DNA of 5,941 nt from Deltaproteobacteria bacterium (GCA_011051925.1 DRKE01000068.1:1-5941), one strand, 5' to 3'; shown: positions 1 through 5,838, counted from the first letter of the stretch. Made by a program: numbers and translations. Notes: generated by a model not told the origin, from the letters alone.

Positions 1-218
1 CCGAGGGTCGCGATCAGGACGAAGGGATCGATGAAGGGCCGACCGTCGAGGAACTCGCGATGGCCGTCCGGGGTGTAGGGGTATTTGCTGTCGGACGTTT
101 CCGGGTAGCAGATGCTGTCCGGAATCGTGAAGGAGGTGTAGCCGCAACGCTCGACGGCCAGGGCGAGGGGGATGTATTGATCCGGGTCACACATCGACTC
201 GGCGAAGGAAAATCGCAT
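1..218 (-). CDS. Luciferase-like (LLM class) flavin/F420-dependent oxidoreductase, N-terminal fragment
   Basis: Reading leftward from an ATG at 218-216 gives 72 codons without a stop before the window edge, so only the first fifth or so of the protein is present. It begins MRFSFAESMCDP and continues with AVERCGYTSFTIPDS (about residues 20-34), then SKYPYTPDG and a FIDPFVLIATLG stretch at the break. This matches the first strand-helix-strand of the luciferase-like TIM-barrel fold, especially the F420-dependent oxidoreductases common in mycobacteria and other high-GC bacteria. These enzymes transfer hydride using reduced F420 or flavin; the substrate cannot be told from this fragment. The start is supported by GGAG (complement of 227-230) eight bases upstream. 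The gene is divergent from the methyltransferase across a 116-nt gap. Family assignment is fairly secure. F420 rather than FMN as cofactor is inferred from resemblance. Confidence 0.8.
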   Translation of the reverse strand, partial: MRFSFAESMCDPDQYIPLALAVERCGYTSFTIPDSICYPETSDSKYPYTPDGHREFLDGRPFIDPFVLIATL

Positions 219-321
219 TCGGTTCGCTCCGTGCTCACGGCGGGAGACCTGCGGAATACAGGCCCGGAAAAGTCTAGCCCGCATTCAGGAGGAGGCCCGC
301 GAAGAAGGGGGAGCGGAGCGC

Positions 322-328
322 GGAGGGG
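322..328 (+). promoter_or_regulatory. Shine-Dalgarno site fixing a TTG start
   Basis: GGAGGGG lies six bases before the TTG at 335. It is the best ribosome-binding match in the 116-nt gap and favours TTG over the next in-frame candidates, CTG at 344 and GTG at 362. Confidence 0.6.
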
Positions 329-334
329 TCGCCC

Positions 335-1492
335 TTGCCGGGACTGGACTATGTTGCCCCCGTGGCGACCCGACGCGACCGCAGACCCGAAGCCCTTCCC
401 CTCGACCCCGGCGTGCTCCGCGAAGGAGCCGTCTGCGAATTCCAATCCGACCTCGCCGTCGCGGCACACGGCGGCACGGTCGTCCAGCCCTGGCGGGATC
501 GTTTCCTCGCCGCCGAAGCCGCAGGCCTCGAGGTCGTTCCGTCGGCACACGAGATTCCCGACACGGAATTCGATCAGGTCGTGGTCCATCTCCAGAAGAG
601 TCGGGCTGCCAGCTTCGAGGACCTGCGCGAGGCCTGGCGGATCCTCCGTCCGGGCGGACAGCTCCTCTTCGCCGGACCCAACACGCTGGGCATCGTCTCC
701 GCCGTGAAACGGCTGGCCGCCCAGCTCGGACAATCCCCCGTCATCGTCAGCAATCGCGCCCGGGCCCGGGTCGTGCGGTTCGTGAAGGATGCCGGGCCCG
801 CTCCGACGCTCGAGGAAGAAGGGAACCGGACCTTCGCGACCGCGCTCGATCCGATCCATGGCGATCCTTTCGAGTTCGAGCTCGAGACCCGACCGGGGGT
901 CTTCAGTGCCCGCAAGCTCGACGCGGGCAGCCAGTTCCTGCTGGAGGCCCTTCCGGGCCATGTCGGACACAAGCCCCCCGCACGCATCGTCGATCTCGGA
1001 TGCGGCACGGGGGTCCTCGGCATCGCCGCAGCCCTCCTCTGGCCCGAGTCCCAGGTCCTGCTCGCGGATGCCGACGCCCGTGCGGTCGAATGCGCCCGCG
1101 CGAACATCGAGCGACTCGGCCTGGGCGAGCGCTGCCGCGTCGTCTGGTGGGACGCGCGCGAACCCCCGCCCGACTCGCGGTTCGGGCTCGCCCTCGTGAA
1201 CCCGCCCTTCCATCGGCGGGGAATGGACGTCGACCTCGGACCCGCGCTCGCGCTTTTCGCATCGCTCGAGTCGTGGATCAAGCCCGGGGCACGCGCCCTT
1301 CTCGTCGCGAATCGCACGCTCCCGTATGAACGCCCGCTTTCGGAGATCGGGGAGCTCGAGACCCTTCGCGCGGCTCGGGGCTACAAACTGTTGTCGCTCA
1401 AGAGAAGGGCGCGCTCGGCCCGATCGAGGGGGCGCAGATCCCCGGGAGCGAGATCCGGAGGCAGGACGAACGCCCCGATCCGATCCCGCTGA
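335..1492 (+). CDS. Class I SAM-dependent methyltransferase, RsmC/RlmG family (rRNA guanine-N2)
   Basis: The 385-residue protein has the two-lobed layout of RsmC/RlmG, enzymes that make N2-methylguanosine in 16S (RsmC, G1207) or 23S (RlmG, G1835) rRNA. The N-terminal lobe (about 1-165) is a degenerate methyltransferase fold with VHLQKSR and LRPGGQLLFAGPN. The catalytic lobe begins near the family signature PGVFS..KLDAGS (about 187-199). SAM-binding motif I is DLGCGTG (220-226), followed by the ADADARAVECA acidic-loop region. The catalytic NPPFH motif is at 289-293. The TTG start rests on the upstream GGAGGGG. Family similarity ends around YKLLSLKR (about 350-357); the last 28 residues are arginine/serine-rich and unlike the family. 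They are encoded where the frame runs antisense through the end of the pseudouridine synthase gene. Whether the target is 16S or 23S rRNA cannot be decided; the N-terminal lobe looks somewhat more RsmC-like. E. coli RsmC and RlmG are 343 and 378 residues. Confidence 0.88.
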   Translation: MPGLDYVAPVATRRDRRPEALPLDPGVLREGAVCEFQSDLAVAAHGGTVVQPWRDRFLAAEAAGLEVVPSAHEIPDTEFDQVVVHLQKSRAASFEDLREAWRILRPGGQLLFAGPNTLGIVSAVKRLAAQLGQSPVIVSNRARARVVRFVKDAGPAPTLEEEGNRTFATALDPIHGDPFEFELETRPGVFSARKLDAGSQFLLEALPGHVGHKPPARIVDLGCGTGVLGIAAALLWPESQVLLADADARAVECARANIERLGLGERCRVVWWDAREPPPDSRFGLALVNPPFHRRGMDVDLGPALALFASLESWIKPGARALLVANRTLPYERPLSEIGELETLRAARGYKLLSLKRRARSARSRGRRSPGARSGGRTNAPIRSR

Positions 1493-2124
1493 AGCGAAAC
1501 GACTTCGGCCCCGAGCGCCCGGATCATGCGTCGGACCTGATGCGTCCGACCCTCGCGAAGCACGAGGGTCGCCCTGCCCGGCCCCTGGATCACCAGTTCC
1601 GCCGGCCGGGTCGGCCGGTCCTCTCCCTGGAGCAACAGACCCGCCCGACAGCGATCCACGGCATCGGGCGCGAGCTCGCCCTCGAAGCCGATCCGATAGC
1701 GCTTGGGAACCTTCCGAGCCGGATGAGTGAGTCGGTGGACCAGTTCCCCGTCCCTCGTCAGGACGAGAAGACCCGAAGTCGCCCGATCGAGACGCCCCGC
1801 GATCAACCATTCCCGACGGCGAAGGCGTTCGTCCAATAGATCGAAGACCAGAGGGGCTTCGCGCTCGTCGCGGCTGCAGGCGAAACCTTCGGGCTTGTGG
1901 AGGATGAAGTCCTCGATCAGGGCCGGTGATCCGACCGCGCGCCCGTCCAGCCTGACGGTCTCGGACACGATCCGACGGGCCGCATCCCGGCAGACCTCGC
2001 CGTCGACGCGGACCCGTCCCCGTCGGATCAGGTCCCGCGCCTGCCGGCGCGAGGCGAGTCCCGCCCGGGCCAGATAGGCGTCGAGGCGCATGCCCCTTGC
2101 ATCCCGCGAATCCGGAGAAGTCAT
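1381..2124 (-). CDS. rsuA: 16S rRNA pseudouridine synthase, RsuA family
   Basis: The 247-residue protein has an N-terminal S4 RNA-binding domain (about 12-58: MRLDAYLARAG, RRGRVRVDGE). A pseudouridine synthase domain follows, with KPEGFACS at 77-84, the catalytic motif GRLDRATSG (110-118, nucleophilic Asp113), and EGRTHQVRRM (191-200). RsuA converts U516 of 16S rRNA to pseudouridine. The stretch GLLLQGEDRPTRPAE and the C-terminal LAPGDLRPLDRAE resemble RsuA more than the RluB/E/F paralogues, so the symbol is likely but not proven. Two starts are possible: ATG at 2124 (used here, no clear Shine-Dalgarno) or ATG at 2091 (residue 12), where the family normally begins with MRLD and where AAGG lies just upstream. 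The gene is divergent from lysC and converges on the methyltransferase with a 112-nt coding overlap. Its own C-terminus is conserved up to the overlap end, so the methyltransferase tail is the derived partner. Confidence 0.92.
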   Translation of the reverse strand: MTSPDSRDARGMRLDAYLARAGLASRRQARDLIRRGRVRVDGEVCRDAARRIVSETVRLDGRAVGSPALIEDFILHKPEGFACSRDEREAPLVFDLLDERLRRREWLIAGRLDRATSGLLVLTRDGELVHRLTHPARKVPKRYRIGFEGELAPDAVDRCRAGLLLQGEDRPTRPAELVIQGPGRATLVLREGRTHQVRRMIRALGAEVVSLQRDRIGAFVLPPDLAPGDLRPLDRAERALLLSDNSL

Positions 2125-2166
2125 GGAATGGCGAGTCTATCGAAGATCCCCTGCCCCTCGTGAGGT

Positions 2167-2209
2167 GCGGCGCTTTCCCCGGACCGGACGGCCGACTACA
2201 CTGCGCCGC
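2167..2209 (+). promoter_or_regulatory. Inverted repeat in lysC leader, possible attenuator hairpin
   Basis: GCGGCGC (2167-2173) pairs perfectly with GCGCCGC (2203-2209) across a 29-nt loop, and TTTT follows at 2213-2216. On the plus strand this could act as a weak terminator or attenuator upstream of lysC. The loop also contains TACACT (2197-2202), a 4-of-6 match to a -10 hexamer with no good -35 partner. The long loop and short T run keep confidence low. I could not recognise a lysine riboswitch in this leader. Confidence 0.25.
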
Positions 2210-2245
2210 CGCTTTTCGCGACGAATCGGCTTCTGCCTCGGAGCC

Positions 2246-2273
2246 CTCCGGAACACCTCGCGAGCTTCCGGAG
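2246..2273. promoter_or_regulatory. 8-bp perfect dyad upstream of lysC
   Basis: CTCCGGAA (2246-2253) and TTCCGGAG (2266-2273) are exact inverse complements separated by 12 nt. The spacer holds a second palindrome, CTCGCGAG (2257-2264). It lies about 100 nt before the lysC start in the rsuA-lysC divergent gap, so it could be an operator for either gene or an RNA hairpin in the lysC leader. No binding protein is implied by anything else in the window. Confidence 0.35.
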
Positions 2274-2325
2274 TGGAGAGACACGAGTCGGACGCGGGAT
2301 CGGGCCGGAAGGAAGGCCGGAACGA

Positions 2326-2353
2326 AGAAAGCAGAAAGCAGAAAGCAGAAGGA
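2326..2353 (+). repeat. AGAAAGC heptanucleotide tandem repeat
   Basis: Three perfect AGAAAGC units run from 2326 to 2346, followed by a degenerate unit AGAAGGA (2347-2353). A purine-rich run continues to the lysC ribosome binding site. The tract is A-rich and stands out against the surrounding GC-rich DNA. It ends nine bases before the Shine-Dalgarno site and so does not change the spacing between that site and the start codon. Confidence 0.8.
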
Positions 2354-2361
2354 AACCAGAA

Positions 2362-2366
2362 AAGGA
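2362..2366 (+). promoter_or_regulatory. lysC Shine-Dalgarno site
   Basis: AAGGA lies nine bases before the ATG at 2376. An in-frame GTG at 2370 would sit only three bases away, so ATG 2376 is the better start. The frame stays open upstream to 2097, but nothing upstream of 2376 resembles aspartate kinase. Confidence 0.55.
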
Positions 2367-2375
2367 CCCGTGGAA

Positions 2376-3704
2376 ATGGGCGTTCGGATCTGCAAGTTCG
2401 GCGGCAGCAGTGTGGCCGATGCCAATCAGCTGAGGAAGGTCCGGGCGATCATCGACGAATGCGAAGAACGCCGGTTCATCGTGCCCTCGGCCCCCGGCCG
2501 ACGCGCCCCCGACGACGACAAGGTCACCGACCTCCTCTACCGGGCCCACGAAGCAGCGATCCGTGGTGACGCGATCGACCCGATCTTCGATCGGATCGCT
2601 CTCCGATACCGTCAGATCGCGGACGATCTGGGTCTCGACTTCGACCTCGAAGCCGCGCTCGCCGAGGTCCACGATCGCATCGCTGCGGGCGCCGGAGCGG
2701 AATACGCGGCCAGCCGTGGGGAGTACCTCTCCGCCCTGTTGATCGCGAGCTTCCTGGATCGCCCCTTCATCGACGCGGCCGAACTGGTCTGCTTCGATGC
2801 CGAGGGGCGCTTCCTCGCCGAGGAGACCCAGATGCGGGTCTCGTCCCGTCTGGCCGACGTGGAAGCGGCCGTCATTCCCGGGTTCTACGGTGCGCGACCG
2901 GACGGAGGGATCTCGACCCTGTCGCGAGGCGGAAGCGACGTGTCTGGCGCCATCATCGCCCGGGGTGTCGACGCCGACCTCTACGAAAACTGGACGGACG
3001 TTTCCGGATTGCTGATGGCCGATCCACGCATCGTCGATGCGCCCGACACGATCGCCGTCCTGACCTATCGCGAGCTTCGCGAACTCGCCTACATGGGCGC
3101 GACCGTACTCCACGACGAAGCGATCTTTCCCGTCCGCGAAGCGGGCATCCCCGTCCACATCCGGAACACCAACGATCCCGATGCGCCGGGCACGCTGATC
3201 CGGCGCGGCGCCGAGGACGCCCCCCCCACCGGCCGGATCACGGGCATCGCGGGCCGCAAGGACTTCACGATCATCGCCCTCGAAAAGACCCTGATGAATG
3301 CCGAGATCGGCTTCGGCCGCCGGGTGCTCGGCGTCCTCGAGCGCCACGGAATCAGCTGGGAGCACATCCCGAGCGGGATCGACACCCTGTCGATCGTCCT
3401 CAAGACCGATGGCCTCGACGATCGTCTCGAGTCCCTCACGGCCGGGATCGAAGCGGAATGCCAGCCCGATTCGATCGAGATCCATCGGGGAATCGCCCTC
3501 ATCGCGACCGTGGGTCGGGGCATGAGTCACGTCCCCGGCACGGCGGCCCGGCTCTTCAGTGCCCTCGCCGAGGCGGGCATCAACATCCGCATGATCGATC
3601 AGGGATCGAGCGAGCTGAACATCATCGTCGGAGTCGAGAACGCGGATTTCGAGCGAACGGTCCGCGCGATCTACGATCGGTTCGTGACCGACACGGCGAG
3701 CTGA
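2376..3704 (+). CDS. lysC: Aspartate kinase, monofunctional, with two C-terminal ACT domains
   Basis: Phosphorylates aspartate to 4-phospho-aspartate, the first step toward lysine, threonine, methionine and diaminopimelate. The 442-residue product matches monofunctional enzymes in length (E. coli LysC is 449). The amino-acid kinase domain opens with KFGGSS (7-12), the ATP/phosphate-binding signature. Next come PSAPGRR, then SRGGSD (183-188), WTDVSG (206-211) and ADPR (215-218), the aspartate and nucleotide site motifs. MGATVLHDEAIFP precedes the regulatory part. Two ACT domains follow, at about 296-365 and 371-440 (GIALIATVGRGM then INIRMIDQGSSELNIIVGV), so allosteric feedback by an end-product amino acid is expected, although the effector cannot be read from sequence. 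There is no homoserine dehydrogenase fusion and no adjacent pathway gene (asd, dapA, thrB). The start is ATG with AAGGA nine bases upstream. A GC-rich hairpin follows the stop codon. Confidence 0.95.
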   Translation: MGVRICKFGGSSVADANQLRKVRAIIDECEERRFIVPSAPGRRAPDDDKVTDLLYRAHEAAIRGDAIDPIFDRIALRYRQIADDLGLDFDLEAALAEVHDRIAAGAGAEYAASRGEYLSALLIASFLDRPFIDAAELVCFDAEGRFLAEETQMRVSSRLADVEAAVIPGFYGARPDGGISTLSRGGSDVSGAIIARGVDADLYENWTDVSGLLMADPRIVDAPDTIAVLTYRELRELAYMGATVLHDEAIFPVREAGIPVHIRNTNDPDAPGTLIRRGAEDAPPTGRITGIAGRKDFTIIALEKTLMNAEIGFGRRVLGVLERHGISWEHIPSGIDTLSIVLKTDGLDDRLESLTAGIEAECQPDSIEIHRGIALIATVGRGMSHVPGTAARLFSALAEAGINIRMIDQGSSELNIIVGVENADFERTVRAIYDRFVTDTAS

Positions 3705-3725
3705 TCCGGGCGAAGATCCCGGTTC

Positions 3726-3767
3726 CCGGCCGGGGTCGCCCGCCGCGCCCCGGCCGACCCCGGCCGG
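3726..3767. terminator. GC-only hairpin between convergent genes, probable bidirectional terminator
   Basis: CCGGCCGGGGTCG (3726-3738) is the exact inverse complement of 3755-3767, a 13-bp perfect stem around a 16-nt loop. It sits 22 nt after the lysC stop and 28 nt beyond the end of the opposing gene. Neither side has a U tract, so it may be a structural or Rho-assisted end rather than a textbook intrinsic terminator. A small 5-bp hairpin (3706-3710 with 3718-3722) precedes it. Confidence 0.6.
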
Positions 3768-3795
3768 ATTCCGACGGGACGTCGATGCGTCGCCC

Positions 3796-4593
3796 TCAGG
3801 CCGTCTTCAAGCGCTCGGCAAAGAAACCCATCACCCGATCCAGCGCGGCACGCGTCGGATGGCCTTCCTCGTCGACGAGGTCCTTCGTCAGGACGCTATG
3901 GGCCGTCCGGGGAATGCCATGGGGATTGCCCTTCGAGGAATCGATCTCGATCGCCTCGAAGCCTTCGCCCAGCTCCTCCCGCAACCGGTCGAAACGTTCC
4001 GGCGGACAGAGCGGATCCTCCGTGAATCGCAGCCCGAGGACGCGGCAGCCCCCCGTCGTCGCCCGCTTCCGGATCACTTCGAGATCGGCATCGGTCACAT
4101 GCAGCGCCCGCTTCCGGTCCTTCCCGAACGGAAAGGGAAGGGAAGGCTGGGACAGGACCGGTGCCATGACCTGCTCATCGACCATCAATGCGAGTCCGAA
4201 ATTGCCCGTGAGGCACATGCCGATACAACCGACACCCGGGCCGCCACACTCCTCATGGGCCTTCCGGGACAGGGCACGCAGCCAATCCGTGATCGGGCTC
4301 GAGTGGCGCGAGGCCAGGACGTGGAACTCCCGGGCGATGCAGGCACGCGCCATCGACTGGAGAACATAGGCATTCGAGAAGGGACGCCCGGCCTGGCCGA
4401 GCAGTTCCGGCATGTAGACGCGATAGCCCGCGGAGACCAGTCGATCCGCGAATTCGATCACGGGCGGATAGATCCCGGGAATCTCGTGCATCAGGACGAT
4501 GGCGGGCCCGGAGCCGCGCAGGTAGAGCGGGCGCCGCAGGCCGTCGTGCTCGAAGGAACTCGCTTCATAGTCGTCGAGAAGGGCTGCCGTCAT
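3796..4593 (-). CDS. Dienelactone hydrolase family protein (alpha/beta hydrolase)
   Basis: The 265-residue protein has the single alpha/beta-hydrolase domain of the dienelactone hydrolase family, which uses a Cys-Asp-His triad. HEIPG (36-40) carries the Glu that precedes the active site in this family. The nucleophile elbow is GMCLTG (125-130) with Cys127. RFTEDPLCP (189-197) supplies the likely Asp193. HGIPRTAHSVLT (225-236) supplies the likely His232. The usual elbow is G-x-C-x-G-G; here Thr129 replaces the first of the paired glycines. There is no signal peptide, so it is probably cytosolic. True dienelactone hydrolases act in chloroaromatic breakdown, but no catabolic genes are nearby and the real substrate is unknown. 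The start is ATG at 4593 with no obvious Shine-Dalgarno; a TATCCT hexamer lies only six bases upstream. The gene converges on lysC and is divergent from the YfdX gene. Confidence 0.88.
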   Translation of the reverse strand: MTAALLDDYEASSFEHDGLRRPLYLRGSGPAIVLMHEIPGIYPPVIEFADRLVSAGYRVYMPELLGQAGRPFSNAYVLQSMARACIAREFHVLASRHSSPITDWLRALSRKAHEECGGPGVGCIGMCLTGNFGLALMVDEQVMAPVLSQPSLPFPFGKDRKRALHVTDADLEVIRKRATTGGCRVLGLRFTEDPLCPPERFDRLREELGEGFEAIEIDSSKGNPHGIPRTAHSVLTKDLVDEEGHPTRAALDRVMGFFAERLKTA

Positions 4594-4691
4594 GGGATCA
4601 GGATAGGCGATTCCGCCCCTCTCGCCCCTTCAGTCGCCGAGGCCGCCGGATCCCGGAAACATGAACTCGACGTAATGAACCCGCTTCCCGG

Positions 4692-4717
4692 TTGACGCCC
4701 CGATGGGCGCGCATAAC
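4692..4717 (+). promoter_or_regulatory. Candidate promoter with internal dyad upstream of the YfdX gene
   Basis: TTGACG (4692-4697, 5 of 6 to the -35 consensus) is followed after 14 nt by CATAAC (4712-4717, 4 of 6 to -10). The spacer is shorter than the preferred 17 nt. A 5-bp dyad, CGCCC-CGAT-GGGCG (4696-4709), overlaps the -35 and spacer and would be a natural repressor site if the promoter is real. Predicted transcription would begin about 65-70 nt before the start codon. Confidence 0.25.
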
Positions 4718-4778
4718 TACGCCTCGTCGTCGTAAGGCGCGGCGATTGCACCATCGACATCGAACCTGGATCAATCAA

Positions 4779-4784
4779 GAGGGG
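4779..4784 (+). promoter_or_regulatory. Shine-Dalgarno site of the YfdX-family gene
   Basis: GAGGGG ends eight bases before the ATG at 4793. This supports the start that also gives a complete signal peptide. Confidence 0.55.
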
Positions 4785-4792
4785 ATTTCCCA

Positions 4793-5728
4793 ATGGACCT
4801 TCAACAAATCGGACGACGGAGCGCCGCGGGCGTGCTCGCGTTCGCTCTACTCGCCGCCCCGTTCGGCGCGGCAGCCAAAGACCCGGAAACGCCAAGGATC
4901 ACACCACCCGAAACCACGGAGAGCCAGACGCAGGCCCTCGAGGAGCGACAGGCCAGAATCATCGCGGACGCCGTCGCCGCACTCGACGCGACCTACAAGG
5001 CCGTCGCCGCGATTGCACAGGAGGATTCGAAGCAGGCCCTCGAACAGCTCGAGATCGCCACGGGAAAGCTCGACCTGCTCGTCGCTCGACATCCCGAGGC
5101 ATCGGCACTCCCGATCGCGGTCCGGATGATGAAGACCGACGTGCTCGGCACCAATGAGGACATCAAAGCGATCCTCGAGGACGCCGAGGAAGCCCTCGAC
5201 GACGGACGGGTCCAGGTGGCGCGCGGACTGCTCGCCCCCCTCGCCAGCGAGATCGTCATCGAAACGACGATGCTGCCATTGGCGGCCTTTCCGGCCGCGT
5301 TGAGCCTGGTCGCGCCTCTCGTCGATGCGGGCAAGCTCGATGAAGCCGCGGCGGCCCTGCAGGCCACGCTCGCGACGCTGGTCGTCGAAAAGGAGGTCAT
5401 TCCCCTGCCCGTGCTGCGTGCCGAACTGCTCCTCGAAGTCGCGGCAACGAAGCTCGATGCGCCCCCGGTCGTGAAACCCGCGGACGCGAAGGGCATGAAG
5501 CCGGCCGCCGAGGCGACCCCGGCCGAGCTGCTCGCGGCGGCTCGCGAACAGTTGAAGCGTGCCGACCTGCTCGGGTACGGAAAGGCGAAGAAGACCTATC
5601 CCGGCCTGGTGAAGCGCCTCGAGAAACTCGAGTCGACGCTCGAATCGAAGTCGGGTTCGAGCTGGAAGAAGCGCTTCGGAGAATTCCGGAAATCGCTCTC
5701 GGAACTCGGCAGTTCGCTGCTCGACTGA
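4793..5728 (+). CDS. Exported YfdX-family protein with C-terminal extension
   Basis: The 311-residue product starts with a signal peptide: RR at 8-9, hydrophobic AAGVLAFALLAA (11-22), and a likely signal-peptidase site after AAA (26-28). It should therefore be periplasmic or secreted; the twin arginine makes Tat export possible but the motif is incomplete. The mature protein is helical and alanine/leucine-rich. YfdX-family landmarks, recognised from memory, are EIATGKLDLLVARHPEASAL (87-106), PLVDAGKLDEAAAAL (175-189), EVIPLPVLRAELLL (201-214) and ELLAAAREQLKRADLLGYGK (245-264). Residues 222-243 form a Pro/Ala/Lys-rich linker. About 265-311 is a charged, serine-rich tail (LEKLESTLESKSGSSWKKRF) beyond the E. 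coli protein, which is about 210 residues. E. coli yfdX lies in an EvgA-controlled acid-response operon, and a chaperone-like role has been proposed for the family. No such neighbours occur here, so function remains open. Confidence 0.8.
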   Translation: MDLQQIGRRSAAGVLAFALLAAPFGAAAKDPETPRITPPETTESQTQALEERQARIIADAVAALDATYKAVAAIAQEDSKQALEQLEIATGKLDLLVARHPEASALPIAVRMMKTDVLGTNEDIKAILEDAEEALDDGRVQVARGLLAPLASEIVIETTMLPLAAFPAALSLVAPLVDAGKLDEAAAALQATLATLVVEKEVIPLPVLRAELLLEVAATKLDAPPVVKPADAKGMKPAAEATPAELLAAAREQLKRADLLGYGKAKKTYPGLVKRLEKLESTLESKSGSSWKKRFGEFRKSLSELGSSLLD

Positions 5729-5729
5729 G

Positions 5730-5782
5730 GTCGGGTCGGGCCAGGCGACCCGGACACTTCCGGGTGACCTGGCCCACCCGAC
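5730..5782 (+). terminator. Large imperfect hairpin directly after the YfdX gene
   Basis: The stem starts two bases after the stop codon. GTCGGGT (5730-5736) pairs with ACCCGAC (5776-5782), GGGCCAGG (5738-5745) with CCTGGCCC (5768-5775), and ACCCGGA (5748-5754) with TCCGGGT (5759-5765). That is 22 base pairs with one bulged C (5737), one 2x2 internal loop and a CACT tetraloop. There is no U tract after it. Position and stability suggest transcription termination or 3'-end protection of the mRNA. Confidence 0.65.
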
Positions 5783-5788
5783 GTCGCG

Positions 5789-5838
5789 GGCGATCGGATT
5801 TCGGGAGAATCGTCTGGATTTCCCGAAACCCGATCGCC
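5789..5838. other. Second large imperfect hairpin, adjacent to the first
   Basis: GGCGATCGG (5789-5797) pairs with CCGATCGCC (5830-5838), TTTCGGGA (5799-5806) with TCCCGAAA (5821-5828), and AATC (5808-5811) with GATT (5817-5820). The result is 21 base pairs with one A/C mismatch, one bulged G and a GTCTG loop. It begins only six bases after the first hairpin. It may be part of a two-stem terminator for either strand, a structured 3' RNA, or a short palindromic repeat element. Confidence 0.6.

Noticed and set aside
253..277. ECF-sigma-like promoter (GGAATAC then GTCTAG) before the methyltransferase
   Set aside because: The spacing is too short for an ECF promoter and the -35 match is partial.
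2134..2139. TAGACT on the minus strand upstream of rsuA (and again at 271-276 upstream of the LLM gene) as a shared -10
   Set aside because: Two copies of one hexamer can occur by chance, no -35 partner was found for either, and distances to the start codons differ widely.
2097..2375. N-terminal extension of aspartate kinase from the in-frame ATG at 2097
   Set aside because: The 93 extra residues are low-complexity, span the heptamer repeat, overlap rsuA, and are unlike any aspartate kinase N-terminus; ATG 2376 has the ribosome binding site.
14..2425. Stop-free minus-strand frame of about 800 codons across the methyltransferase, rsuA and the lysC leader
   Set aside because: It is a shadow of high-GC coding DNA: it has no recognisable domain, is low-complexity Gly/Arg/Pro/Ser-rich, and runs through three better-supported genes and the tandem repeat.
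2196..3530. Minus-strand open frame of 444 codons antisense to lysC
   Set aside because: It mirrors the codon pattern of the well-conserved aspartate kinase and shows no family motifs of its own.
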